Assembly: GCF_039545135.1 (NCBI RefSeq)
Contig: NZ_BAABRU010000008.1
Location: 62,001 to 126,000 of the forward strand
Direction of reading: 5' to 3'
DNA length: 64,000 bases
DNA from: Herpetosiphon gulosus
GTDB taxonomy: Bacteria; Chloroflexota; Chloroflexia; Chloroflexales; Herpetosiphonaceae
The notes below the pieces were generated by a model. It saw only the letters and a program-made list of their open reading frames with translations, made no database searches and was not told where the DNA came from. The position numbers and the translations under genes were made by a program. Positions 17,341 through 25,611 of the stretch are shown in pieces (the first letter of the stretch is position 1; each line of letters starts with the position of its first letter).

Positions 17341-18927
17341 ATGAACACTGTTCGCCGCCTGTTTGCTCGCACGCCTGATGCAGCTAATGGGCTTAACCAC
17401 GAGGGCTTTCCCACCTATCAACGCAGTTTGGCTGAACGTTATGTGCAAAACTTGTTGACCAATACGATTGGCTCGACCTTTTATGCCTCGCAAGGTACCA
17501 ATTATGGCTTGGCCTTGGAGTTGCACCAAACGATGTTAGCCCATGACCCACTATTTGCTGCGAAAGCCTTGGTGTATGCTCGCGAACAAGGAACCATGCG
17601 CCTTCAGCCAATTATCGGTTTGGTTGTGCTATCAACCGTCGATTTGGGCTTATTTCGCCAAATTTTCAACCGAATTATTCTAACGCCAGGCGATTTGCAA
17701 GATTTTGTACAAATTGTGCGTTCGCGCCAGCTTCGGCCTGGCATGGGCCGCGCAATCAAGCAAACAATCAATGCTTGGTTGCTTAACTTGAGCGAATATC
17801 ACGCAATTAAATATGGCGGCACGAACGCAGGCAGTATGACCCTGCGCGATGTGCTGCGCCTAACTCGCCCGCAACCTGTCGATGATCGCACTCATGCCTT
17901 GTTTAGCTATTTGATCGATCGCGAACGCTGGCGCAAAACTTGGGCCGAACAAGTGCCTACCCTGTTGCCGCAAATCGCGGCGGTCGAGCAACTTAAACGC
18001 ACGAGCGATCCGACCGAGCAGCGAGCGTTGGTTGAGGCTGGTCGTCTGCCCTACGAAATTGTCACGGGTACTGGCAAGCCAGATTTGGCAATGTGGCGAA
18101 CGTTGATCGAGCAAATGCCCTATTTTGCCTTGCTGCGCAATTTGGCCAGTTTGCAACGGGCTGGTGTGTTCCACGATGCGGCGATGGTTGAATATGTGGT
18201 TGGCCGTTTGAGTGACCTTGAGGCCTTGCGCCGCGCCAAGATTTTGCCCTTTCGTTTGCACGCCGCTTGGTTGGCCTTCACGCCATTGAGCGAGCAGGAA
18301 AAGCTGATTCAGCAAACCCTTGAGCAGATGCTCGAAATGGCCTTTATCAACATGCCCGAAATTCCTGGGCGAGTGGTAGTTGCCCCAGATGTTTCTGGCT
18401 CGATGGGCGGGCAAATCAACCCTAAATCGCGGGTACGCTATGTTGATATTGCTGGCATTTTCGCTGGCTCGCTCTATCGCAGCAACCCAACCGCCCAACT
18501 ATTGCCGTTTAATACCAGCATTGTTCAGATGGAGACTTGGCGCGAAACCAAGCTGATGTGGGTTACAAAGCAGATTACGGCCAAACTTGGTGGTGGCACA
18601 GCGGTTTCCGCCCCAATTTCCTACTTGTACGATCGCCGTGAGGTGGTCGATGTGGTGATTGCGATTACCGACAATGAAGAATGGGCACGCGATAGCTATG
18701 GTGGCACGAGTTTCGTCAGCGTTTGGCGTAAATATCTGGCCGAGGTTAACCCTAAGGCTCAAGCATTTTTGATCACGATTGCGCCCTACCCGCACGCGGT
18801 TGCCCCGCCCGAAGAGCCAAATGTGAGCTTTATTTTTGGTTGGGCCGAACATGTGCCCGCCTATATTGCCCAAAGCCTGCTTGGTTACGCCGATCAGCTT
18901 AGCGCGATCGAACAAATTGCGCTGTGA
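17341..18927 (+). CDS. rsr: Ro60/Rsr homologue (TROVE plus von Willebrand A domain)
   Basis: A 528-residue protein of the Ro family, ring-shaped RNA-binding proteins that hold Y RNAs and misfolded RNAs in quality control and stress survival. The TROVE HEAT-repeat ring spans about residues 20-345, with typical segments GSTFYASQGTNYGLALEL, RPGMGRAIKQTINAWL and SMTLRDVLRLTRPQP. The C-terminal vWA domain (about 350-520) has an intact MIDAS motif DVSGSMGG plus a later AITDNEEW aspartate. ATG 17341 follows GGAGG (5 nt); an upstream in-frame TTG lies inside the RNA terminator region. It is flanked upstream by tRNA-like and Y-RNA-like elements, which supports a Ro-RNP role. No RtcB ligase or PNPase gene is adjacent. 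Confidence 0.93.
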   Translation: MNTVRRLFARTPDAANGLNHEGFPTYQRSLAERYVQNLLTNTIGSTFYASQGTNYGLALELHQTMLAHDPLFAAKALVYAREQGTMRLQPIIGLVVLSTVDLGLFRQIFNRIILTPGDLQDFVQIVRSRQLRPGMGRAIKQTINAWLLNLSEYHAIKYGGTNAGSMTLRDVLRLTRPQPVDDRTHALFSYLIDRERWRKTWAEQVPTLLPQIAAVEQLKRTSDPTEQRALVEAGRLPYEIVTGTGKPDLAMWRTLIEQMPYFALLRNLASLQRAGVFHDAAMVEYVVGRLSDLEALRRAKILPFRLHAAWLAFTPLSEQEKLIQQTLEQMLEMAFINMPEIPGRVVVAPDVSGSMGGQINPKSRVRYVDIAGIFAGSLYRSNPTAQLLPFNTSIVQMETWRETKLMWVTKQITAKLGGGTAVSAPISYLYDRREVVDVVIAITDNEEWARDSYGGTSFVSVWRKYLAEVNPKAQAFLITIAPYPHAVAPPEEPNVSFIFGWAEHVPAYIAQSLLGYADQLSAIEQIAL

Positions 18928-18944
18928 TCAAGCCCAATGCTAAC

Positions 18945-18980
18945 AATCCCTATAGAGTAATTCTATGGGGATTGCTGCAT
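18945..18980 (+). terminator. Ro60 gene terminator
   Basis: A 12-bp stem (18945-18956 with 18962-18973, one wobble) and a 5-nt loop, 18 nt after the Ro60 stop. The tail is only weakly T-rich, so it may be inefficient. Confidence 0.6.
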
Positions 18981-19112
18981 TTAACCCGATTTTTCGTGTA
19001 TGATTAACCAATGCAACGGCTCATCAATCGGGCTATGCACAACAACGAGCATGCAATGAAGCATGAATGCTATCAATGTCGATGGCGCTAGCAGAAACCA
19101 ATTGGTGTGAAT

Positions 19113-21323
19113 ATGCAGACAGAACATTCCGATCTCCTTCCACGTTACACCACTGCTCTAATTGGGCGTGATGCTGAAACTGCTGAAATTGGCGCTTTAT
19201 TGGCGCAAGGTCAGCGGTTAATTAGTTTAGTTGGGGCAAGCGGCGCGGGCAAAACCCGTTTAGCGGTTGTTTGTGCCCGTTTATATGCCGACCAGTTTGT
19301 TGGAGGCTGTTTTTTTGTGTCGTTGGTACCGATTCGCGCTGCGGGTTTGGTGCTGGCAACGGTTGCCGAAAGCCTCGGTATCGCTCCCACCACCGATCAA
19401 CCATTGCTGACCACGATTGCCGCTCATTTTCCACATCAACCTAGCTTGTTAATTCTCGATAATATTGATCATGTGGTTGAGGCTGCTTCTGATGTCCAAG
19501 CATTAGTTATGGCTGTGCCGCAATTAACGATCTTGGTCACCAGCCAAGTTGCGCTGAATGTGGCTGCTGAAACGATTTATCGGGTGCCATTATTGAGCGT
19601 GCCTGCCGAAGATGCTCGTTTGAGTGCCAGCGAAATTTTGCAATATGGCGCGGTTCAATTATTCAGCGAACGCTTGCGACGCTTGCAGCCAATGCTCAAA
19701 GTCGATCAACCACAGGCTCAAGCGATAGCCGAAATGTGCCGTTTGGTGCAGGGCTTGCCGTTGGCCGTCGAGCTAGTTGCCAGCCATAGTCGCAGTTTGC
19801 CACCCTCGGATTTAGTGCGAATGGTGCGGCATCACTTGCGTTTAGGTGCGGCCATGATCGACAAAAATAGCACCATGCAACGCAAAGAAATTTTGTGGCC
19901 AGTGCTCGATTGGTGCTATCGCCTGCTTTCGCCAACGCTACAAATTTTGTTTATTCGCTTGGGGATTTTTCGCGGCAGTTGGACGCTCGAATCGGCGGAA
20001 GCGATCTGCGCGGGAATTCCCGATGTGCCGATCAATGTGGTCGAAGGATTACAGACCTTGGTCGATAAATCGTTGGTGCAGCTTGAAACCTTGCCCAACG
20101 GCGACCATCGCTATCTGATGCTTGATGCAGTGCATGCCTATGCCGAGGGTCGTTTACAACGTCGCCGTGAAGCTAACCACCTGCAACGTTTGTATAGCTC
20201 GTACTTTACCCATTTGGCTGAGAGTGCCGAAAAACCCTTGCTCGGAGCCGAGCAGCCGTTGTGGATGGCCCGCTTGCAGAGTGATATTTACAACTTGCGC
20301 TCAGTGCTCGATTGGGCGGTTGAGCAACATCCAGCCACAGCTTTGCGAATTGCTGGCTCGTTGTGGTTGTTTTGGTTTACCAAAGGCTATGCCCAAGAAG
20401 CTCGCATTTGGATTCGCCAAGCATGGCGGCGTGAACATGAAATTGAGCCTGTTGTGCGGGCAAAAGCAGCGATTGCCGCAGGCATTTGTGCCCAATATTT
20501 TGCCGATCATGCTGATGCTACCTTGTGGTATGAGCGTGGTCAAGCCTTGTTCAAGCAAGTTGGCGATACTTTTGGCGAAACACGGGCTTTACATAATTTG
20601 TCATCATTAGCCTATCAACAACGCTACTATCAAAAAGCAATTGAGCTTGGTGAGGATGTGGTGGCCCGTTGGCAAGCGATGGATGATCGTTCGGGCGAAG
20701 CTGCCGCCTTGAGTAATTTGGCCAGTTCCTACACTGGTTTGGGGCGTTTCGATGATGCTGAACGGTGCTATCAACAAAGCCTGCAACTCAACCGTAGTCT
20801 TGGCAATCAAGTTGGCATTATTCTCTGTCAGAGTGCCCGTGGCTGGCTCGCTTGTGCCATTGATGATTTAGCATTAGCCCAAGAGGCACTTGAAGAATCG
20901 CTCAACCTGGCCTTGCAAAACGATGCACGTAACTTAATCCCTGGTTCGCAAAGTGCATTAGCCCGAGTTTGGTATAAACAGGGCCAGATCCAACGTGCTT
21001 TCGAGCTTTTGCGGCCTGTTTTTGATATGCAAGCCCAATTGCAAAATTTGGAGCAATCGGGCGAAGAAATGATAACCCTCGCCGCTGTTTTGGCTGAGCA
21101 CTATCCGGCTTTAGCTCAACCAGCGCTTGAGTTTGCTGAACGTATGCAAGACCCCTATAATGAGGAACTTCAGCCAGATCCGGCGATGCTAGGCTTTTTC
21201 ACTCAAACTGCTGAGCGGGTAAACTATTTTGCAGGGCAAGCTGCGGCTACATCAACGCTACCAGCAATTAGCGAATTTCTCGATTTAGTCGATCAAACGG
21301 TTGATCCACGAGTGTTAGGGTAA
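19113..21323 (+). CDS. NB-ARC-type ATPase with TPR repeats
   Basis: A 736-residue STAND-type protein of the AfsR/SARP-associated or LuxR-like group. A P-loop GASGAGKTRLAV (about residues 40-51) and Walker B LLILDNIDHV lead an NTPase domain to about residue 290, with the NB-ARC-like VQGLPLAVELVA. A winged-helix-like segment follows. The C-terminal half (about 400-690) is helical with TPR signatures, such as ALSNLASSYTGLGRFDDAERCYQQ. No DNA-binding or effector domain is seen at either end, so it is probably a signalling scaffold or a regulator lacking its effector. A GTG at 19107 is an alternative start; neither has a clear ribosome site. It is downstream of the Ro60 gene, with no evident functional link. 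Confidence 0.85.
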   Translation: MQTEHSDLLPRYTTALIGRDAETAEIGALLAQGQRLISLVGASGAGKTRLAVVCARLYADQFVGGCFFVSLVPIRAAGLVLATVAESLGIAPTTDQPLLTTIAAHFPHQPSLLILDNIDHVVEAASDVQALVMAVPQLTILVTSQVALNVAAETIYRVPLLSVPAEDARLSASEILQYGAVQLFSERLRRLQPMLKVDQPQAQAIAEMCRLVQGLPLAVELVASHSRSLPPSDLVRMVRHHLRLGAAMIDKNSTMQRKEILWPVLDWCYRLLSPTLQILFIRLGIFRGSWTLESAEAICAGIPDVPINVVEGLQTLVDKSLVQLETLPNGDHRYLMLDAVHAYAEGRLQRRREANHLQRLYSSYFTHLAESAEKPLLGAEQPLWMARLQSDIYNLRSVLDWAVEQHPATALRIAGSLWLFWFTKGYAQEARIWIRQAWRREHEIEPVVRAKAAIAAGICAQYFADHADATLWYERGQALFKQVGDTFGETRALHNLSSLAYQQRYYQKAIELGEDVVARWQAMDDRSGEAAALSNLASSYTGLGRFDDAERCYQQSLQLNRSLGNQVGIILCQSARGWLACAIDDLALAQEALEESLNLALQNDARNLIPGSQSALARVWYKQGQIQRAFELLRPVFDMQAQLQNLEQSGEEMITLAAVLAEHYPALAQPALEFAERMQDPYNEELQPDPAMLGFFTQTAERVNYFAGQAAATSTLPAISEFLDLVDQTVDPRVLG

Positions 21324-21545
21324 AATTTTGGGATCGAGGAGTTTTGAGCATAGAGGGAAACGCTTCGGGAGTGCTCCCCTCGCCCGCCGCAGTGGGCGAG
21401 GGGCTGGGGGTGAGGGCATAGGGAACTGGTTGTTAACCTTATAATCCATTACATTTAGTCAATAGCCACACTGCGCCGCTCCTTAAATGCGCGTTTCAAC
21501 CCTTTCGTTTGCTTCTCGATTGCCTAAATTAATAAGGATACTCTG
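21324..21545. repeat. Intergenic CCCCTC-hairpin element
   Basis: CCCCTCGCCC (21376-21385) and GGGCGAGGGG (21394-21403) form a perfect hairpin, followed by CTGGGGGTGAGGG. This matches the CCCTCACCCC(C/T)..CCCCTC element family also found at 25490-25600, 40760-40990 and 43290-43395. The rest up to the ClC gene shows only its promoter region. Confidence 0.75.
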
Positions 21546-22790
21546 ATGATGCGACAGATTGGGCGCTGGACAGGCTTAGCAGTGATTATAGGCCTTGCTG
21601 CTGGCCTTGCTAGCGCCTTTTTTTTAGTTAGTTTGGCTTGGGTGACCAGCCTGCAAACCAACAACTGGTGGTTATTGTTAAGTTTGCCGTTACTTGGTGG
21701 CTTGGTGGCGTGGCTCTATCAACGCTTTGGCACGAACGTGGCGGCTGGCAATAATCTGATCATCGAACAACTGCATAACCCTGATTCGGCTGGGATTCCC
21801 TTGCGCATGGCTCCCTTGGTACTGCTTGGAACCTTGCTAACCCATCTTGGTGGTGGTTCGGCTGGGCGCGAAGGTACGGCAGTGCAAATGGGGGCGAGTT
21901 TGGCGGCGCGAATTGGGCGTTGGTGGCGTTTACCCCAAGCTGAATGGCGTTTGGTCGTGATGATGGGCATCAGCGCAGGGTTTAGCAGCGTCTTTGGTAC
22001 GCCGATTGCAGGCACGATTTTCGCCATGGAAGTGCTGGCATTTGGGGTTTTGCGCTATGAAGCATTATTGCCCTGTTTGGTAGCAGCCTTGGTTGGTGAT
22101 GGGGTGGTACGTTGGCTGAATGTTGCTCATAGCCATTATCATGTGGCAAGTGTACCCGATTTGAGCATGATTTGGGCGATTTTAGTTGTAGCAGGAATTT
22201 GCTTTGGCTTAGCTAGCAGTGCCTTTGCGATCTGGACTGAATTGGTGCAAACATGGTCGCGCCGTTGGCTGCCCAACCCAATTTTGCGGGCAGTGGTTGG
22301 TGGCGGACTGATTGTCATGATTAGCTTTTTATTGAATACTCGTGATTACAATGGGCTAAGTTTGCCGCTGCTAGCCCGGGCTTTCGAGCCACAAGGCGTT
22401 GTGCCGTGGGCATTTGCGCTTAAATTATTGTTGACAGGCTTGACCTTGGGTGTGGGGTTTAAAGGTGGCGAAGTAACGCCATTATTTGTGATTGGCGCGA
22501 CGCTTGGCTCTACGCTAGCCCAGCTTTTTGGTGTGCCTGCTGATCTGCTGGCGGCTTTGGGTTTTATTGCGGTGTTTGCTGGGGCAGCCAATACCCCGAT
22601 TGCGTGTGTTTTGATGGGTGTTGAGTTGTTTGGCTCGACCTTGCTTGGACCCTTGATGCTGACAACCTGTATTGCTTACAGCGTTTCTGGGCATCGCGGG
22701 ATTTATGCCGCGCAACGGGTTGGCTGGGCCAAACGCCAGCACTTGGGCTATCAAACAGGCAAACGGCTTGATCAACTGGATGTTGATTAA
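21546..22790 (+). CDS. ClC-family chloride channel/transporter
   Basis: A 414-residue integral membrane protein with about ten hydrophobic segments. ClC signatures are present: GGSAGREGTAVQMGASLAA (residues 100-118, with the gating glutamate in GREGT), AGFSSVFGTPIAGTIFAMEVL (split by a short loop) and GFKGGEVTPLFVIGATLG near residue 310. The glutamate suggests either a H+/Cl- antiporter or a gated channel; the sequence alone does not settle this. There are no C-terminal CBS domains. The 3' end abuts a terminator that serves the opposite strand. Confidence 0.92.
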   Translation: MMRQIGRWTGLAVIIGLAAGLASAFFLVSLAWVTSLQTNNWWLLLSLPLLGGLVAWLYQRFGTNVAAGNNLIIEQLHNPDSAGIPLRMAPLVLLGTLLTHLGGGSAGREGTAVQMGASLAARIGRWWRLPQAEWRLVVMMGISAGFSSVFGTPIAGTIFAMEVLAFGVLRYEALLPCLVAALVGDGVVRWLNVAHSHYHVASVPDLSMIWAILVVAGICFGLASSAFAIWTELVQTWSRRWLPNPILRAVVGGGLIVMISFLLNTRDYNGLSLPLLARAFEPQGVVPWAFALKLLLTGLTLGVGFKGGEVTPLFVIGATLGSTLAQLFGVPADLLAALGFIAVFAGAANTPIACVLMGVELFGSTLLGPLMLTTCIAYSVSGHRGIYAAQRVGWAKRQHLGYQTGKRLDQLDVD

Positions 22791-22828
22791 AAAAATGAGG
22801 CCCGAACTCTAGCCTAGTGTCGGGCCTC
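22788..22828 (-). terminator. Terminator of the minus-strand tRNA-like RNA transcript
   Basis: A perfect 9-bp stem GAGGCCCGA/TCGGGCCTC (22797-22805, 22820-22828) with a run of seven T on the minus strand (22789-22795). It ends the minus-strand transcript carrying P1 and P2 and could also terminate clcA-type mRNA from the plus side. Confidence 0.8.
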
Positions 22829-22849
22829 GGCAGCGCTATTGATTTGCAC

Positions 22850-22989
22850 ACATCAATACGTTTAAACTACCACGTCAGTCCTAAGAGCGCTGGGTTTTTC
22901 CATTAAACTACGGCCCCAAAGTTTGGCGGAGCTGGCTAGATTCGAACTAGCATCCAGCGGTATATGCATGATAGTGTTTGACTTGATGT
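22850..22989 (-). ncRNA. Circularly permuted tRNA-like RNA (element P2)
   Basis: Read on the minus strand, a tRNA 3' half comes first: CGCTG (22959-22955), GAT, T arm GCTAG-TTCGAAT-CTAGC, CAGCTCC (22934-22928), then GCCA. After a 10-nt loop beginning GCCAAA comes the 5' half: GGGGCCG (22917-22911), TA, D arm GTTT-AATGGAA-AAAC, then CAGCG (22892-22888). CAGCTCC pairs GGGGCCG in 6 of 7 positions and CAGCG pairs CGCTG perfectly. The acceptor stem is thus closed by a loop and the ends emerge from the anticodon stem. That stem extends with ACTATCA/TGGTAGT and ACATCAA/TTGATGT. This is YrlA-like topology. A competing fold pairs CAGCGCT with AGCGCTG at 22831-22837. Confidence 0.75.
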
Positions 22990-23011
22990 TCAACAGCAAA
23001 TACTGAATCTA

Positions 23012-23161
23012 GAGCGATAATCTGAATTTGAATGGCTGTGTTAGCGCCTCTGCCAATTGGGCTACCCAGCCTAGTTTTGGTGGCTGGGGGAGGATTCGAA
23101 CCTCCACTTTCTAACACGACGTTTGCCGATTCAGCTTGAGCTTTAGTCTCAGCTTGCGCTC
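23012..23161 (-). ncRNA. Circularly permuted tRNA-like RNA (element P1)
   Basis: On the minus strand a tRNA 3' half comes first: GTTAG (23115-23111), variable loop AAAGT, T arm GGAGG-TTCGAAT-CCTCC, CCCAGCC (23088-23082), A-CCA. A 10-nt loop (ACCAAAACTA) leads into the 5' half: GGCTGGG (23071-23065), TA, D arm GCC/GGC with a GG loop, CTAAC (23044-23040). The acceptor strands pair 7/7 and the anticodon strands 5/5, but only in this swapped order; in normal order they do not pair. The stem extends outward with GGC/GCC, CTGAAT/ATTCAG (23134-23129, 23027-23022) and GAGCG/CGCTG-type outer pairs (23161-23157, 23016-23012: GAGCG with CGCTC). It is probably cotranscribed with P2. Confidence 0.78.
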
Positions 23162-23170
23162 TTGCGCAGT

Positions 23171-23520
23171 GCTATTGTAGGCTAGGTTGCGGCTTTGAGC
23201 AATCGTGCTTTAGGCTGATTCATGAGGAACTAGGGGTCAGGGATCAGTTATGGAAACCAAGAAGAACACGAAGCATACGAAGGCTGATTTTTAGCCACAG
23301 ATTGGCACAGATGTATTTGATTATTCCGCTGTACCAACAAGGTGATTTTTGTTAGCCACGAATTGCCCAAATTCCACAAATGATCCATTTCATCCCTTTT
23401 AATGCTCTGCGCCTCTGCGTTAAACTCCCATCACCCAATAACCAAGCACTCATATCTTTATGTTCTATGCTCTCTGTTCTATGCTCTCTTTCCTGATCCC
23501 TGACCCCTAGCCCCTGATCC
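23171..23520. repeat. Repeat-rich intergenic region
   Basis: No gene is seen. The region is built from GATCAGTT..., CAAGAAGAACACGAAGCATACGAAGG, AGCCACAGATTGGCACAGATG (again near 58085), GCTCTGCGCCTCTGCGTTAAA (23403-23424), TTCTATGCTCTCTGTTCTATG and CTGATCCCTGACCCCTAGCCCC runs. All belong to the dispersed families. It separates the Ro/RNA locus from the polysaccharide cluster. Confidence 0.75.
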
Positions 23521-24654
23521 CTACAGGCTATACAACTCAAAAGTACGTTGCAACATCGTTTGCAACTCAAATTGTTGTTGAATGCGTTGGCGGGCGGCTT
23601 GGCGGCAGGCTTGGTTTAATGCTTGATCGCTGAGCATGCGCCCGATTGCTTGCGCTAGCGCAGCACTTTGGCCTGGCTCAACTAGTAGGCCTTGAACTCC
23701 AGCGCTAATTGCTTCGCGCGTGCCGTCGGTGCTGCTGGCGACAATTGCTTGCCCACTGGCCATGGCTTCGAGCAAGGCAAACGATAAGCCTTCGTAAAGC
23801 GATGGCAAGACAAAGACATCAAGCGCAGCCAAAGCGGCAGGCATATTGGCCTGCTGGCCAACAAAATGAACTTGATTTGGCTTGGGTAGTTGTTGGGCGG
23901 CTTGGCGTAATTCGTCAGCTAAATCGCCCTCACCAATTAATGCGACATGCAGGTTTGGCTGCGCTTGCCACAGCGTTGGTAAGGCATCGAATAATATTTG
24001 ATGGCCTTTTTGGCGACTCAAACGTCCCACCACGCCTAAAAGTGGCACATCGGTGGGAATCTGCCATGCTTTGCGAGTTGCTGAATCGCGTGGTTGCGGT
24101 TGCCAGCGTTGGCTATCAACTGCATTATAAATTGTGTGCAAACGCCGTTTGGGAAAGCCAAATTGCTCAAGCAATAATTGAGCATTGCCTTGTGAAACCG
24201 CGATGCCAGCGTGTAAGGTGGCGTATTGCCAACGCCGATTGAGCAAGCGCAAATGGTGTGAAAGCCAATTGAAGCGAGGAATTGGCGTTACCAATTGGAA
24301 GGTGATAACTCGGCGTGGCACTCGCGCTAAGGCTGCACCCAATACCAATTCAGCAGCGCGGCGCGGCGAAGGCACAACGAAATGCACAATATCAGGCCGT
24401 AATTGGCGAAAAAGCCGCGCCGCTTGATTAATTGCTTGCAACGATAAGCCATGGTCGTGCACCACATCCAAGGTTGCGATGCTCGCCCCATGGGCTTTGG
24501 CTCGATCGATCAAGGATTGGGTGGCTGGGCGCGGCGGCAGCAGCAAACCAAGCTCAAACTGCTGTTGATCAGTATTCAGCAACAGCGTTTCTAAATAGCC
24601 CTCGGCTCCGCCAAGCGCTGTGCTATCGCTAACAAACCAGAGTCGCCGTCTCAT
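23521..24654 (-). CDS. Glycosyltransferase family 4
   Basis: A 377-residue GT-B glycosyltransferase, last gene of the export cluster. The N-terminal RLWFVSDSTALGGAEGYLETLL has the acceptor-side glycine loop. The C-terminal LLGVVGRLSRQKGHQILFDAL, FVLPSLYEGLSFALLEAMASG and the EX7E-type region are standard for GT4. It transfers a sugar from a nucleotide-sugar donor during glycan assembly at the inner membrane face; donor and linkage are unknown. The start ATG overlaps the stop of the upstream methyltransferase by 4 nt. Confidence 0.92.
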   Translation of the reverse strand: MRRRLWFVSDSTALGGAEGYLETLLLNTDQQQFELGLLLPPRPATQSLIDRAKAHGASIATLDVVHDHGLSLQAINQAARLFRQLRPDIVHFVVPSPRRAAELVLGAALARVPRRVITFQLVTPIPRFNWLSHHLRLLNRRWQYATLHAGIAVSQGNAQLLLEQFGFPKRRLHTIYNAVDSQRWQPQPRDSATRKAWQIPTDVPLLGVVGRLSRQKGHQILFDALPTLWQAQPNLHVALIGEGDLADELRQAAQQLPKPNQVHFVGQQANMPAALAALDVFVLPSLYEGLSFALLEAMASGQAIVASSTDGTREAISAGVQGLLVEPGQSAALAQAIGRMLSDQALNQACRQAARQRIQQQFELQTMLQRTFELYSL

Positions 24655-25427
24655 GCAGGCACTCGATAGATCGCTAAACGAGTTTGTTTGATGCGATAAA
24701 TCGGCAAGCGCTCAGCTAATTCATTAACGCAGCGAGTTACCCCAACACACTCAGGGTGTGCATCGACCCAAGTATAATCATCCCAAACGACCACCCCGCC
24801 AGGCCGTACCAATTTTAATGCTACCTCGGTATCGGCCTTAACGAAGGGATACGAATGATCAGCATCAACCAACACTAAATCCATTTGGCCATAATATTGG
24901 CTAAAATCGAATGGCTCTAAACCAAGCCAAAGCTGGGTGATTTTGCTGGCCTCAGGGGTATTGTGAAAATGCTGGCCTGGCGTGAAGCTTAATTCAAACT
25001 GATAGCCATTGCGCCGCAGATACTCGTTGCGAGTCTTGACATCAAGATCAAGGGTGTAGATGTTGGTTTCAGGGCTGCTATGCTGGGCCATCATGCGCGT
25101 GGTTGCGCCCATGTAGGTGCCAAATTCAAAAATCGTTTTAGGTTGGCTAATTTGGGTCACCCCTGCCAGTGATAGCAATTCGGCCAAAGGCATTTCCATC
25201 GTATCGTCGCGCACAATCGCGGCAACTGGCACTTCGATGCTAGCTTGGTGACCTTCGGGAAACAGCTCAGGCAGCGAGCGTTGAGTCAGGGTATATTCAG
25301 CGTAACGCCCATATTGTTCAAATAGGCGTTGGCGCACGGTTTTTTGATTATTGGCAACCCGCCAAGCGATATAGCGTTGCAACACGGGCTTGGGGATAAA
25401 TGGCCGCACTCGGCTTTTCCACGACAT
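24651..25427 (-). CDS. Class I SAM-dependent methyltransferase
   Basis: A 258-residue Rossmann methyltransferase of the Methyltransf_24/cephalosporin hydroxylase-like group. The SAM motif I is TIFEFGTYMGATTRMMA (about residue 94), motif II is NIYTLDLD and the acidic loop is DLVLVDADHSYPFVKAD, followed by GGVVVWDDY. It may methylate or cap a sugar residue of the exported glycan (inferred from context). The frame extends 16 codons upstream, but ATG 25427 has AAGGAAG at 5 nt. It overlaps the downstream GT4 by 4 nt (ATGA), so the two are coupled. Confidence 0.85.
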   Translation of the reverse strand: MSWKSRVRPFIPKPVLQRYIAWRVANNQKTVRQRLFEQYGRYAEYTLTQRSLPELFPEGHQASIEVPVAAIVRDDTMEMPLAELLSLAGVTQISQPKTIFEFGTYMGATTRMMAQHSSPETNIYTLDLDVKTRNEYLRRNGYQFELSFTPGQHFHNTPEASKITQLWLGLEPFDFSQYYGQMDLVLVDADHSYPFVKADTEVALKLVRPGGVVVWDDYTWVDAHPECVGVTRCVNELAERLPIYRIKQTRLAIYRVPA

Positions 25428-25479
25428 AGCGCTTCCTTTGACAATTAATAAATGTAATGGTTCATTGGTTGGCAATGAC

Positions 25480-25611
25480 GTTCATATCCTCACCCCCTAG
25501 CTCCCTCTCCCGCACGCGAGGCGAAGGGGAACTGCTCGGAAGTACCCGCCACAGTGGGAGAGGGGTTGGGGGTGAGGGTACGGCGAAACTGGTTGTGAAC
25601 CTTATAATCCA
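25480..25611. repeat. CCCTCACCCC/GGGGTGAGGG palindromic element
   Basis: The ends CCTCACCCCCTAGCTCCCTCTCCCG (25490-25514) and GGGAGAGGGGTTGGGGGTGAGGG (25555-25577) are near-complementary, giving an element of about 90 bp. It interrupts the glycan operon between the heptose kinase and the methyltransferase, so it could act as a processing or transcription-modulating hairpin. The sequence GGTTGTGAACCTTATAATCCATTAC after it also occurs near 21428. Confidence 0.8.

Noticed and set aside
22888-23115. A single normal-order tRNA using the GGCTGGG 5' half and the CAGCTCC 3' half
   Set aside because: In that order the acceptor pairs in only 3 of 7 positions and the anticodon strands (CTAAC, CGCTG) do not pair. 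The swapped order restores both stems.
17340-23134. A toxin-antitoxin or phage-defence island around the NB-ARC protein
   Set aside because: The NB-ARC/TPR protein has no effector domain, and its neighbours (Ro60, ClC channel) are not typical defence genes. No recombinase or phage gene is present.
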